Positions 24,612-33,312 of a DNA stretch of 64,000 bases are shown piece after piece. A model generated the notes under the pieces. That model was not told the DNA's origin, did no database searches, and saw nothing but the letters and a program-made list of their open reading frames with translations. A program made the translations under genes and the position numbers. This DNA comes from G965247475 sp965247475. Lineage in GTDB: Bacteria > Chloroflexota > UBA11872. Numbering within the stretch: the stretch's first letter is position 1; every line of letters starts with the position of its first letter. Location: NCBI GenBank assembly GCA_965247475.1, contig OZ252016.1, forward strand, positions 1,240,001-1,304,000. The letters are read 5' to 3'.

Positions 24612-25551
24612 TCGTCTCGTCGAGCGGGCGCGCCGTGAACCCGAGCTCGTCGCGAGCCCTGGCGTTGTCGTAGTAGGCGAAACCGCACCCAACGGTGACA
24701 TCGTCGGGGGTCAGCGGGGGGCGGCGGCCGGTCGCACGCCCGAGTGGATCGAGGATCGCGGCCACCGCGCGGAGCATTGAGCTCGGATAGCGCAGGCGCG
24801 GCGGCGGGGCGCCCGCCGCGCGCGCCACGGCAATTCCAAGCTCGCGATAGGTCAGGTTGCGGCCGGTCAGGAGATAGCGCTGGCCAACCTGTCCGCGCTC
24901 GGCGGCCGCGATCATCCCCGCGGCCACATCGCGCGGATCGACGATGTTGTTGCCGCCCGGGGCGAAGCCGCGCAGCGGTCCGGATATCAGCGAGCGCAGC
25001 ATCCGCAGCACGTGGCGTCCGTGATCCCACGGACCAACCACGGTCCCCGGATTCACGATCACGGCCGGCAGGCCCTTTTCGCTCGCCGCGCGGACCAGCG
25101 CCTCGCCCTCGTGCTTGGTCTGTGCGTACATCAGCCCGAGATCGGCGCCGTTGAACGAGGTTCGCTCGTTCATCACCTCGTGAGGCTCGGCGGCCACGCC
25201 GACCGCCAGGAGCGAGCTGACGTGTACGAACCTGGCGGAGTTACGCGCTCGAGCCCACGCGAGCATGTTCGCGACGCCGCCCACGTTCACCGCTCGCTGC
25301 CGGCGCTCGTCGCCCCGCCAGAATGACTGGTCAGCGGCGAGATGAAAGACCCAATCGAAGCGCTCCTCGGGCAGCGTCTCGCGGTCGAGCACATCGCCCG
25401 TGACCAGCGCTACGTCCAGCGCTCCGATCGCGGCTCGAGCCCACGGGTCTCGCGGCAGCACGAGCACCCGCACGTCGTGGCCGGCCACCAGGAGCGCGCG
25501 AACCAGCGCGGAACCGATCTGACCGGTCCCGCCGGTCACGAAGCAGCGCAT
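24565..25551 (-). CDS. NAD-dependent sugar epimerase/dehydratase, HpnA-like
   Basis: This 328-residue extended short-chain dehydrogenase has the Rossmann motif GGTGQIGSALV, HVSS, and the catalytic YAQTK (YxxxK). It also has VFHLAADQSFWRGDE and AVIVNPGTVVGPWD, blocks typical of the hopanoid-associated epimerase HpnA and related atypical SDRs. Its ends are clean (MRCFVTGG). With hpnB nearby it may act in hopanoid side-chain sugar metabolism, but HpnA assignment is tentative. Other HpnA-type genes are used for nucleotide-sugar epimerisation. Confidence 0.7.
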   Translation of the reverse strand: MRCFVTGGTGQIGSALVRALLVAGHDVRVLVLPRDPWARAAIGALDVALVTGDVLDRETLPEERFDWVFHLAADQSFWRGDERRQRAVNVGGVANMLAWARARNSARFVHVSSLLAVGVAAEPHEVMNERTSFNGADLGLMYAQTKHEGEALVRAASEKGLPAVIVNPGTVVGPWDHGRHVLRMLRSLISGPLRGFAPGGNNIVDPRDVAAGMIAAAERGQVGQRYLLTGRNLTYRELGIAVARAAGAPPPRLRYPSSMLRAVAAILDPLGRATGRRPPLTPDDVTVGCGFAYYDNARARDELGFTARPLDETISDAVAWYRKAGLWA

Positions 25552-25556
25552 GCGTA

Positions 25557-25931
25557 TCAGCGCTCGGCGGGCGTGTCCGTCACCTCGAACGAGAGCTCGC
25601 CGAGCCCCGGGACTTCAAAACCGACACGGATCGCCACCGGGGCGTCGCTCAGCTCGTGCCCGCGCGCGCGCAGCACCGAGGTGCGGTTCATCGCCAGGCT
25701 GAACGGATGCTCGGGCGACACGTCGGCGAAGCCATGCGCCTCGCCGTCGACCTCGAACGAGCAATCATTTATGTCAAGCTCACACCCATCGACGCTCAAC
25801 GGCAGGAGTCGCTGCGCATAGCCGCTGCCGAGGGTGTTCTGGAGCTCGAACTCGAACCCATCCGCCGTGCGACGCAGGCTTCCGCGAACGTAGATGCGGC
25901 GCAGCAGGAACTCGGGAACTCGCAGCGGCAT
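25557..25931 (-). CDS. Conserved hypothetical protein, last gene of a sugar catabolic operon
   Basis: This 124-residue protein has no signal peptide or membrane helix. It starts MPLRVPEFLLRRIYVRGSL and is rich in beta strands: GFEFELQNTLGSGYAQ, LPLSVDGCELDI, CSFEVDGEAHGFADV. Its ATG shares one base with the stop of the class II aldolase gene, so translation is coupled. I do not recognise a named family. Its position suggests an accessory role to the aldolase or kinase. Confidence 0.65.
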   Translation of the reverse strand: MPLRVPEFLLRRIYVRGSLRRTADGFEFELQNTLGSGYAQRLLPLSVDGCELDINDCSFEVDGEAHGFADVSPEHPFSLAMNRTSVLRARGHELSDAPVAIRVGFEVPGLGELSFEVTDTPAER

Positions 25932-26584
25932 CAGCCGGCGCTCGCCTTCCGCATCATCAAGAACAGCTCGATTTCCGATTGGATCACGTCGTGGGGCAGG
26001 CGCTCCGCGCCCGGACGCATCGATGCGAAATACCAGATCGTGGCCAGTCGCTCGACCAGCCGGGTCGCTTCCAGCGCCTCCGCCGGGTCGCATCCTACGG
26101 TCACGCTTCCGTGGCTCGCCAGCAGCACCGCGTTGCGGACGCCGAGGGCGTCCGCGGCGTTCGCGGCCAGATCGGGTGAGCTGGCGGTCGCGTACGCGCT
26201 GACTTCCACGCCGCCGCCGAGATAGAAGATCTGCTCGTCGACGATTGCGGGGATCGCCTCCCGCCGCACCGCCAGCACGCTCGCGAAGGTCGGATGCGCG
26301 TGAAGCACCGCGTGCACGTCCGGACGTCTCCGGTAGATCTCGCCGTGCAGCAGTGATTCGCTTGACGGCAGCCCGTCGCCCTCGATCGGATCGCCGTCGA
26401 ACGTGACCGTTACGACCGCGTGGGACTCGAGCGTCGCGTAGTCCGTGCGACTGGGCGTGATGTGCATGGCGTCCGGTTGCGAGGCCCGCGCACTCACATT
26501 GCCGGCGGTCCCCACGACCAGGCCTTCGCGGTGCATCGCTTTCGCCGCCGCGACGATTGCGGCACGCGGATCCTCCGGCGTCAC
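25931..26584 (-). CDS. Class II aldolase/adducin family protein
   Basis: This 217-residue Zn-dependent aldolase is of the L-fuculose-1-phosphate/L-ribulose-5-phosphate 4-epimerase type. The family blocks are VGTAGNVSARA, ITPSRTDYA, SSESLLHGEIYRRRPDVHAVLHAHP (metal His pair and Glu) and LLASHGSVTVG (third His). It starts at GTG 26584, which overlaps the stop of the kinase gene. It should cleave a ketose-1-phosphate to glycerone phosphate and an aldehyde, or epimerise such a sugar. The exact stereochemistry is unknown. Confidence 0.82.
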   Translation of the reverse strand: MTPEDPRAAIVAAAKAMHREGLVVGTAGNVSARASQPDAMHITPSRTDYATLESHAVVTVTFDGDPIEGDGLPSSESLLHGEIYRRRPDVHAVLHAHPTFASVLAVRREAIPAIVDEQIFYLGGGVEVSAYATASSPDLAANAADALGVRNAVLLASHGSVTVGCDPAEALEATRLVERLATIWYFASMRPGAERLPHDVIQSEIELFLMMRKASAG

Positions 26585-28050
26585 AAGACCTCCTGAACGA
26601 AGGCGTCCAGTCGCTTGCGCAACTCGAGCCAGCGACCGTAGTGGTCGGCGTACGTCCGCGAGGACCGAGGGTCGGGGTCCCACGTACGAGGCGCCATGGA
26701 CATCCGAGCGGCGGCCTCGGAATGATCCGCATCACCCGCCGCCGCCGCCGCGCACATGGCAGCGCCGGCAGCCGCGGCCGATTCGCCGGCGAACGAGGCG
26801 ACGGGCGCACCCAACACGTTGGCGAGGATCTGCCCGGACGCGGGCGCCGACATGTAGCCGCCGGTCAGGCGCACCGACCCGTCCGCCGGCGAGGCCGCCT
26901 CCAGGCGATCGCGATTACCCTTGAGCGCGAACCCGAGGTCCTCGAGCACCGCGGTCGCCAGCATGTCCAGATCCGGCGGCGCCTCGAGAAACGGGACAGG
27001 TGTGATCACGCCGGCGGCCGCCAGGTTCGGGTTCGCGATATCCATCACCCGCAGGCCGCTGGGCGCGAACACGCCCTGCTCGGCGGCGCTGCGCGTTCCG
27101 CTCGCGTAGTTGGTGAGCTGGCCATCGGCGCTGAGACCGCCGATCCACTGGTACCCGGTAGACGCGTCGCCGGCGGTGCTTTCCAACAATCCACCGCCCC
27201 CGATTCGAATCGACCGCCAGACCTCGGACGTGCGCGGCGCCGCATCTGTCGGACGCACCACCGTCGCGCTCCAACCGGTCGTCGCGCAATCCGCGTCGAT
27301 CAGATCACCTCGGCGGGTTCCGAGCTCGGCCGCGTGCGTGTCGGGCTGGCCGACGGCCACGGGAAGACCCGGCGGCAGGCCAAGCTCGTCGGCGAGCTTC
27401 TTCTCTATCACACCGGCGGCGGCGGCCGGGCTGACGTCGGGCATCAACCCGGCCGCCCATGCGGGCACGTGCTCCGACGACCAGGTCTCGCCGCCGATCG
27501 CCCAGGCCCCGGTCTCGGCCGCGGACGGCGCGCTCAGCACGGCTTCGCCGGCGAGCCGGTGAACCAGCCACGCCTCGAGCGGCAGGAGTCGCGCGGCCCG
27601 GTCGCGGACCTCGGGCGCGGCCGCATCGATCCAGGCAAGCTTCCCGGTCCAGAACAGCATCGCGGGGCGGTGGCCGGTGGCGTGCATCACGGCCTCGCCG
27701 GACTGCGCGTCGATCATCGCGCCGGTCAGCGCCGCGCGCAGATCGTTGTTCCCCGAGGCGAACGCCACTTCGCCCGCCGCGTCTTGGACGATCAGTGAAT
27801 GGCGCTGCGTCGCCAGGCCCAATCCCCGGATTTCCGCGCCGGTCACGCCCGCCGCGGCCTCCGCGACGGCGGCCGCGGCGCCGGCCCAGATACCGTCGAG
27901 ATCGAGATCGAGATCCATATGGCCGAGCGACATCGCGGCGCGTTCGAGCGGCCTGACCGCCCGCGCCAGCGCGGCGCCCCGCCCATCGACGGCGAGGGCG
28001 CGGACGCCGGACGAACCGACATCCACACCGATGTATGCGCGCTCAACCAC
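26581..28050 (-). CDS. FGGY-family carbohydrate kinase
   Basis: This 489-residue sugar kinase resembles xylulokinase/ribulokinase. Features are the phosphate-1 motif IGVDVGSSGVRAL, the LGLATQRHSLI block, the adenosine motif region TGGYMSAPASGQILANVLGAPV, and ESAAAAGAAMCA near the C-terminus. It starts at GTG 28050, 8 nt inside the upstream gene's end. It is predicted to phosphorylate a ketose before cleavage by the next gene's aldolase. The substrate cannot be read from sequence. Confidence 0.82.
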   Translation of the reverse strand: MVERAYIGVDVGSSGVRALAVDGRGAALARAVRPLERAAMSLGHMDLDLDLDGIWAGAAAAVAEAAAGVTGAEIRGLGLATQRHSLIVQDAAGEVAFASGNNDLRAALTGAMIDAQSGEAVMHATGHRPAMLFWTGKLAWIDAAAPEVRDRAARLLPLEAWLVHRLAGEAVLSAPSAAETGAWAIGGETWSSEHVPAWAAGLMPDVSPAAAAGVIEKKLADELGLPPGLPVAVGQPDTHAAELGTRRGDLIDADCATTGWSATVVRPTDAAPRTSEVWRSIRIGGGGLLESTAGDASTGYQWIGGLSADGQLTNYASGTRSAAEQGVFAPSGLRVMDIANPNLAAAGVITPVPFLEAPPDLDMLATAVLEDLGFALKGNRDRLEAASPADGSVRLTGGYMSAPASGQILANVLGAPVASFAGESAAAAGAAMCAAAAAGDADHSEAAARMSMAPRTWDPDPRSSRTYADHYGRWLELRKRLDAFVQEVL

Positions 28051-29053
28051 GATGGTTCCAGACCTCGGGATTCGCCAGCCGGTGCGGCCGCTCACCCGCA
28101 AGAAACCGCAGGTAGTCGTCGACGATCATGTGCGAGTGGCGTTCCACGGTGCGATCCGTTGCGCCGCCGATGTGCGGGAGCAAGAGCGCGTTGGGCGCCG
28201 ACAGGAGCGGGTGGTCCGGGCGGATGGGATGCGTGTCGAACACGTCAAAGGCCGCCCCCGCAAGCCGCCCGTCGGTGAGCGCTCGAGCCACGGCCGCTTC
28301 GTTCACGACGCCCTCGCCGGTCGTGACGATGAGATAGGCGCCGGTCGGCATGCGCGCGATCTCCGCGGCGTCGATCAGACCGCGGGTGGTTTCGAGCGAC
28401 GGGCAGTGCACGGCGACCACGGACGCGCGGGCGATCAGATCGTCCAGCTCCACCGGCTCGCACCCGAGATCGCGAATGTGCGCGTCTCCGAGCGCCGGGT
28501 CGGTACCCAGGATCGGACAGCCGAAGCCTCGCAAGCGCGCCACCGTCTCCCGACCGATCGAGCCGAGACCGATGACGCCCACGACCTGGTCGCCCAGCTC
28601 CCCTCCACGGAATGTCGTGTACGCGTCGACCGGATCGTCCCAGCGGCCCTCAGCCACGTAGGCGGCGGCGGCGGGGATGCGCCGCAGCAGCGCCAGCATC
28701 AAGCCAATCGTGATCTCCGCCACGGCCGGCGCGTTTCGGCCCGGCGTGTGGATCACTGGCACCCCGGACTCGGTCGCGGCCTCGAGCTCGACGTGGCCGA
28801 AGTCACCCCGGCACACGCCGACGAATCGCAGACCCGGCGCGGCCTCAAACGTCTCCCGGAGAACAAAGTCCGCCTCCACGAACAGCGCCGTGTGCCCGAC
28901 GGCGACCAGTTCGCCGGCCAGCTCGGACGGATCGGCGAGCTCGCGCGTCACCGTCCAGGGCCGCATCGTCAGCTCGGCGTGCGCCTCCAAGCGACCCACG
29001 GCGGAATCCGCCAAGGCGACCAGGCTCAACACCTTCGGCCGTGCCGCCGTCAT
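28043..29053 (-). CDS. 2-hydroxyacid dehydrogenase family protein with altered active site
   Basis: This 336-residue protein is of the D-3-phosphoglycerate dehydrogenase-like family. The Rossmann motif VVGVIGLGSIGRETVARL and the C-terminal catalytic His (LLLPHIGGAT) are present. The usual NTARGGLVD segment reads VTTGEGVVNE, so the conserved substrate-binding Arg is replaced by Gly. It heads the tight kinase-aldolase operon (8-nt overlap). It may be an altered-specificity dehydrogenase or a non-catalytic member. Confidence 0.75.
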   Translation of the reverse strand: MTAARPKVLSLVALADSAVGRLEAHAELTMRPWTVTRELADPSELAGELVAVGHTALFVEADFVLRETFEAAPGLRFVGVCRGDFGHVELEAATESGVPVIHTPGRNAPAVAEITIGLMLALLRRIPAAAAYVAEGRWDDPVDAYTTFRGGELGDQVVGVIGLGSIGRETVARLRGFGCPILGTDPALGDAHIRDLGCEPVELDDLIARASVVAVHCPSLETTRGLIDAAEIARMPTGAYLIVTTGEGVVNEAAVARALTDGRLAGAAFDVFDTHPIRPDHPLLSAPNALLLPHIGGATDRTVERHSHMIVDDYLRFLAGERPHRLANPEVWNHRG

Positions 29054-29184
29054 CCGGGATGCCGCCGTTCGCGATCAGTCATGCACGACTGGAAGTTCCG
29101 AAGCTCTTGCGTTGCGTGCCCATCTCTTTCGGGGCACCATTGACGGGACTCTTCGCGACACGGTGATCGCCGGGAGACGGGTGC

Positions 29185-31023
29185 ATGGGTCAGGTGCTGG
29201 ATCGGATTCATGCGCCGCGTGATCTGCGGCCGCTGTCCGACGCCGAGCTCGAGACGCTGGCCGCCGAGATCCGCGACGTCATCATCGCCACCGTGCAGGC
29301 CAACGGCGGCCATCTCGCGACCAATCTCGGCGTGGTCGAGCTTACCCTCGCCCTCCACCGCGTCCTCGACTCCCCTCACGATAAGCTCATCTGGGACACC
29401 AGCAATCAAACCTACCCCCACAAGCTCGTCACCGGCCGCGCCGCCCGCTTCGCGTCGCTGCGTCGTCCCGGCGGCCTCTCCGGGTTTGCCGATCGCGACG
29501 AGAGCCCGCATGACATTATCGGCGCCGGCCACGCCGGCACCGGCGTCTCGGCCGGCGTCGGCGTGGCCCTCGCCGCCCGTCAGCAGGGCGCCGACTGCAC
29601 CGTCGTCACAGTCATAGGCGACGGCTCCTTCACCTCCGGCGTCGTCTTCGAGGCCCTGAACCAAGCCGGCGACCTGGCTCTCCCCTTCATCCTCATCCTC
29701 AACGATAACGGCCTCTCCATCTCCCCCAACGTCGGCGCCCTCGGCCGCACTCTCGGCCAGGAGCGCCTGCACCCTGCCGTCACTCCGTCGGCGCCCAAGC
29801 CCCCGCTCCGTCCGGCCAGCGATCCCGCCAGCTTCTTCGCCGCCTTCGGCTTCGAGTACATCGGCCCGCTGGACGGCCACGATCGCCCCGCGCTCGAATC
29901 CGCCCTGCGCGACGCGCGCGCGCGCCGCCGCCCGGTCGTCCTCCACGCCTTCACGCAAAAGGGCCGCGGCATGCCCGCCGCGGAGGCCGACCCCGTGACC
30001 CTCCACCAGCCCGGCACGGCCCAGGCCGTCCAAGGCGCCCGCGCGCCGAGCTACAGCCAGGTCATGGCCGACACCATCGCCGAGCTCGCCCAAGCCGACC
30101 CCCGGATCGTCGCCATCTCCGCCGCCATGCTCGAAGGCACCGCCCTCACCCGCCTGCAAGAGGCCATGCCCGGCCGTGTCTTCGACGTCGGCATCGCCGA
30201 GAGCCACGCCATCGCCCTGGCCGCCGGCCTGGCCGCACAGGGCCTCCGCCCGGTCGTCTGCATCTACTCGACCTTCCTCCAGCGCGCCTTCGACCAAATC
30301 GTTCACGACCTGGCCATTCAGCGCCTGCCCGTCGTGATCGGCGTCGATCGCGCCGGTCTCGTCGGCGATGACGGCCGCACCCACCACGGCGTCCTGGACC
30401 TGGCCTACCTGCGCGCGATCCCCAACCTGGTGGTTGCGGCCCCCAAGGACGAAGACGAACTCCGCCACCTGCTCGCCACCGCCCTGGCCGCCGAACAGCC
30501 CGTGGCCCTGCGCTACTCGCGCGGCGCCGGCCTCGGCGTTCCCTGCGAGGGTCCGCCTCGCGTTCTCCCGCTCGGCCGCGGCGAGTTGCTGCGCCCGGGC
30601 ACCGACCTCGCCTTCCTCGCCGTCGGCTGGGGTGTCGCCCCCGCCCTCGCCGCCGCCGAAGAGCTCGCCGCCCACTATGGTCTGGACGCGGCCGTGGCCA
30701 ACGCCCGCTTCGTCAAACCCCTTGACCTCGACCTTCTCCACGAACTCACGTCCCACACCCGCCGCGTGATAACCGTGGAGGACCACAACGCCGCCGGGGG
30801 CTTCGGCTCCGCGGTCCTCGAAGCCCTCGCCGATCACGGCCCCGCCGACGTCGAGGTGACCCGCCTGGCCCTGCCCGACACCTTCCATCCCCAGGGCCCC
30901 CCCGACGACCTCCGCGCCGCGCACGGCCTCTCCGTCGACGGGCTCGTCGCCGCCGCCCGCAAGATCGCCGCCGCCACCCTCGACGTCCGCCTCGACGCTG
31001 GCCGCCTGACGCTCAAGGTCTAG
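29185..31023 (+). CDS. dxs: 1-deoxy-D-xylulose-5-phosphate synthase-like protein
   Basis: This 612-residue transketolase-fold enzyme resembles DXS, which makes deoxyxylulose phosphate from pyruvate and glyceraldehyde phosphate with TPP. It has GAGHAGTGVSAGVGVALA, the metal motif GDGS...LILNDNGLSISPN, YIGPLDGHDR, DVGIAESHA, PVVCIYSTFLQRAFDQIVHD and DRAGLVGDDGRTHHG. Yet the conserved WDVGHQ is WDTSNQ here, replacing an active-site His, and QHA is SHA. It may be a DXS paralogue. Its codon third positions favour C (GCC, CTC, GTC) more than neighbours, hinting at transfer. ATG 29185 has GGAGACGG upstream. Confidence 0.75.
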   Translation: MGQVLDRIHAPRDLRPLSDAELETLAAEIRDVIIATVQANGGHLATNLGVVELTLALHRVLDSPHDKLIWDTSNQTYPHKLVTGRAARFASLRRPGGLSGFADRDESPHDIIGAGHAGTGVSAGVGVALAARQQGADCTVVTVIGDGSFTSGVVFEALNQAGDLALPFILILNDNGLSISPNVGALGRTLGQERLHPAVTPSAPKPPLRPASDPASFFAAFGFEYIGPLDGHDRPALESALRDARARRRPVVLHAFTQKGRGMPAAEADPVTLHQPGTAQAVQGARAPSYSQVMADTIAELAQADPRIVAISAAMLEGTALTRLQEAMPGRVFDVGIAESHAIALAAGLAAQGLRPVVCIYSTFLQRAFDQIVHDLAIQRLPVVIGVDRAGLVGDDGRTHHGVLDLAYLRAIPNLVVAAPKDEDELRHLLATALAAEQPVALRYSRGAGLGVPCEGPPRVLPLGRGELLRPGTDLAFLAVGWGVAPALAAAEELAAHYGLDAAVANARFVKPLDLDLLHELTSHTRRVITVEDHNAAGGFGSAVLEALADHGPADVEVTRLALPDTFHPQGPPDDLRAAHGLSVDGLVAAARKIAAATLDVRLDAGRLTLKV

Positions 31024-31913
31024 CGACCCGCGGCGGGGGCGTAGCCCCAGCGGGCCTCGGCCTCCTCGGCCTCCTCGATGGCGGCGCGCAGGCGCTGAGC
31101 CGCTGCCAGCGCGTCATCGGGCGGCGCGGTGCCTACGAGCACATGGACTTCGGCTACGTCGTTGCCAAGCTCGCGCACTCGTCCGACCCAGGGCGCCAAG
31201 TCTTCATCCGTGTACTCGTAGGGCATCGCCTCGACCGGCGCCATCACCGTGCGCGGCCAGCGGTCGGCGTTGCGGCCGTGCAGCCGCACGACCGCCAAGT
31301 CCTCGACCGTGGCGGACATGATGGGCGGAACCCACTCGGGATGCTGCTCCGGGAAATCCGCGACGACCAGACCAATCTCGAGCTCGATCAGGTGCTCGAG
31401 CATCCGATCGCGCTCACTCGGGATTTGCCACGTCGGGTGACGGAACTCGGCCGCGACCGGCAACCCGTCCAGCCGCTCACGGACACGGGTGAGATACGCA
31501 CGGCCGGCTTCGCCCGCCTCAAACCACGGGGGAAACTGGAGGATCACGCACCCGAGCAGCTGCGCGTCGACCAGCGGCTGGATGGAGGCCTTGAAGTCGT
31601 CGAACAGCACATCGGGCGGCTCGACGGCGACTTCTCTCCAGCTCTTGCGCGTGACCGGGCCGCTGTCGCCGGGTCGTCGCTGGTACAGCGTCAACCCACC
31701 GAACGCGACGACGTCGAACTTGAACCCGGCCGGCGCGTGCGCGGCCCATTCGGCGATTCGCTCGGGCTTCGGGATGCCGGCGAAGGTGTTGTCCGTCTCC
31801 ACCACGGTCGCCGCCTGCGCATAGAGGCCGAGCATCTCCCTGGGCTTCGTGCGGGGCGGATAGAAATCCGCCAATCGCTGCCACGCACGAATTCCAAACC
31901 GTCGCTCGCTCAC
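31020..31913 (-). CDS. DUF72 (YecE-type) protein A
   Basis: This 297-residue member of the DUF72 TIM-barrel family has the blocks FGIRAWQRLADFYPP, ATVVETDNTFAGIP, LLGCVILQFPPWF, VAAEFRHPTW and VRLHGRNADRW. Its biochemical function is uncharacterised. It starts at GTG 31913, overlapping the 2TM gene's stop in a GTGA junction. Its stop and the dxs-like stop share the four bases CTAG at 31020-31023. Confidence 0.78.
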   Translation of the reverse strand: MSERRFGIRAWQRLADFYPPRTKPREMLGLYAQAATVVETDNTFAGIPKPERIAEWAAHAPAGFKFDVVAFGGLTLYQRRPGDSGPVTRKSWREVAVEPPDVLFDDFKASIQPLVDAQLLGCVILQFPPWFEAGEAGRAYLTRVRERLDGLPVAAEFRHPTWQIPSERDRMLEHLIELEIGLVVADFPEQHPEWVPPIMSATVEDLAVVRLHGRNADRWPRTVMAPVEAMPYEYTDEDLAPWVGRVRELGNDVAEVHVLVGTAPPDDALAAAQRLRAAIEEAEEAEARWGYAPAAGR

Positions 31914-32242
31914 GGAGACTCCCGCCGCACGTCGTCGGGGCGGTCGGCCGCCGACCGCATGCGCTCGAGCTCGCGCAGGTACTCGCGATCTCGCCAGCGC
32001 TCGACCCGCGCGAAACCGATCCCGTAGACCAGGCCCGCGTGCGCGGCCAGCGCCGGCAGCCAGAACACCAGCGGCCAGAAGAACCACAGCGCCCCCTCGG
32101 TCGTGATCAGGTTCACGGCGAGCAGCAAGACGCCCAGCAAGACAAATATCGCGGCGTGCGCAATGAACCCGAGCCGCGCGCGCACGCGCGCGCCTGCGCG
32201 GCGAAAGGCGATCTCGCGGTCGGCCGGGGACGGATCGGGCAT
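31910..32242 (-). CDS. 2TM-domain small membrane protein
   Basis: This 110-residue protein has two membrane helices (HAAIFVLLGVLLLAVNL and FFWPLVFWLPALAAHAG). They are flanked by conserved charged segments of the 2TM domain family (EIAFRRAGARVRARLGF before, VERWRDREYLRELERM after). It lies between two DUF72 genes and overlaps the downstream one by 4 nt. In other proteins 2TM domains often accompany histidine kinases or stand alone. No function is assigned here. Confidence 0.75.
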   Translation of the reverse strand: MPDPSPADREIAFRRAGARVRARLGFIAHAAIFVLLGVLLLAVNLITTEGALWFFWPLVFWLPALAAHAGLVYGIGFARVERWRDREYLRELERMRSAADRPDDVRRESP

Positions 32243-32278
32243 TCGACGCCGCTGGCGCTGATCGAGGCGCGCGGGATT

Positions 32279-33304
32279 CTAACCCTGTTGATCGATCGGC
32301 AGCTGTCCCCACTCGGGGTCCGCTCGCGCCGATCCGGTCTGCGCCGAGTCGGCTTCGCGGATCAACGCGTCGACCGCGGGGAGGCGCGGCCCGGAAATCG
32401 GCTCCCCAAGGATGTCTTGCAGCATCTTGGCGTTGGCGAACGCCTGCCCGAGATAGTGATTGTTGGCGATCACGAACGAGGCCAGCGCGCCTTGGTTGAT
32501 CGCGGCGATGCGTCCCGACCACTCCTCGAGTTCGGCGCGCGAGTACAGATAGTTGTAGCGCTGTGACTTCTGCCGTTCGAGCGCGGCGTCCAACCGCCGC
32601 TCCTCGGCGCGCCGACCCGCGGCGCTGTTGGCGCGCTCGGCGATCTCGGCGCGGAGCCGCTCGGCACGGGCACGCGGCACGGCCGGCCACCAATCGCGGG
32701 CGTTCCGGCCATGGAACCGCACGTAGCCGATCGGCGATGTTCGGATGGCCGCGGCGGGGATGTTACCGCCAACCGAGGGCTCATCGACACCGACGATCCC
32801 GAGACGGTGCGACGACAGGCGTTCGATCACCTCGGGCAACCGACCGTCTTCAATCCAGCTGCGGTGACGAAACTCCACGACGGTCGGCGCGTCGTCGAGC
32901 CGGTCGACGAGCGACGACAGATACGCGAACGCGTCCGTGTCCGGCCGGAACCTGGGAGGGAACTGCGCGAGCACGCAGCCGAGCTTCCCGGCGGCCCTCA
33001 ATGGCGCGATGGATGCCGCGAATGCCTTGAACGTCGCGGCGTCGCCCGGAGCGTCGCCATGCGTGAGGTCTCGAAACAGCTTGACGGCGAACAGGAAATC
33101 GTCAGGCGTTCGCGCCGCCCAGCCCGCCACGACACGCGCGTTCGGAACGCGGTAGAAGGTCGAGTTCACCTCCACCGCGTTGAAATGTTGCGCATAGAAG
33201 GTGAGCTGGTCGAAATGGCGGGGCGGGGAGCTCGGATACACCGGGCCCTTCCAGTCCGCGTAGCTCCATCCAGCGGTGCCGATCCGCAGCGCACCGACCG
33301 ACAC
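32279..33304 (-). CDS. DUF72 (YecE-type) protein B
   Basis: This 341-residue DUF72 protein is longer than and clearly divergent from protein A. It has the motifs LRIGTAGWSYADWKGPVYP, NAVEVNSTFYRVPN, LGCVLAQFPPRF, TVVEFRHRSW and GYVRFHGRNARDWW, plus a helical insertion (residues ~225-265, rich in Arg/Glu/Ala). The start is GTG 33304, 8 nt after the selA stop. The function is unknown. Confidence 0.78.
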   Translation of the reverse strand: MSVGALRIGTAGWSYADWKGPVYPSSPPRHFDQLTFYAQHFNAVEVNSTFYRVPNARVVAGWAARTPDDFLFAVKLFRDLTHGDAPGDAATFKAFAASIAPLRAAGKLGCVLAQFPPRFRPDTDAFAYLSSLVDRLDDAPTVVEFRHRSWIEDGRLPEVIERLSSHRLGIVGVDEPSVGGNIPAAAIRTSPIGYVRFHGRNARDWWPAVPRARAERLRAEIAERANSAAGRRAEERRLDAALERQKSQRYNYLYSRAELEEWSGRIAAINQGALASFVIANNHYLGQAFANAKMLQDILGEPISGPRLPAVDALIREADSAQTGSARADPEWGQLPIDQQG

Positions 33305-33312
33305 GAGATCGG

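Noticed and set aside
29054..29184. Possible riboswitch (for example TPP) ahead of the dxs-like gene
   Set aside because: I looked for CTGAGA and other conserved TPP elements in the 131-bp leader and found none; only a normal ribosome-binding site is present.
29050..30924. 624-codon minus-strand open frame over the dxs-like gene
   Set aside because: It is Gly/Val/Glu/Ala-dominated, as expected from the complement of C-ending codons, with no motif. The plus frame is clearly DXS-like.
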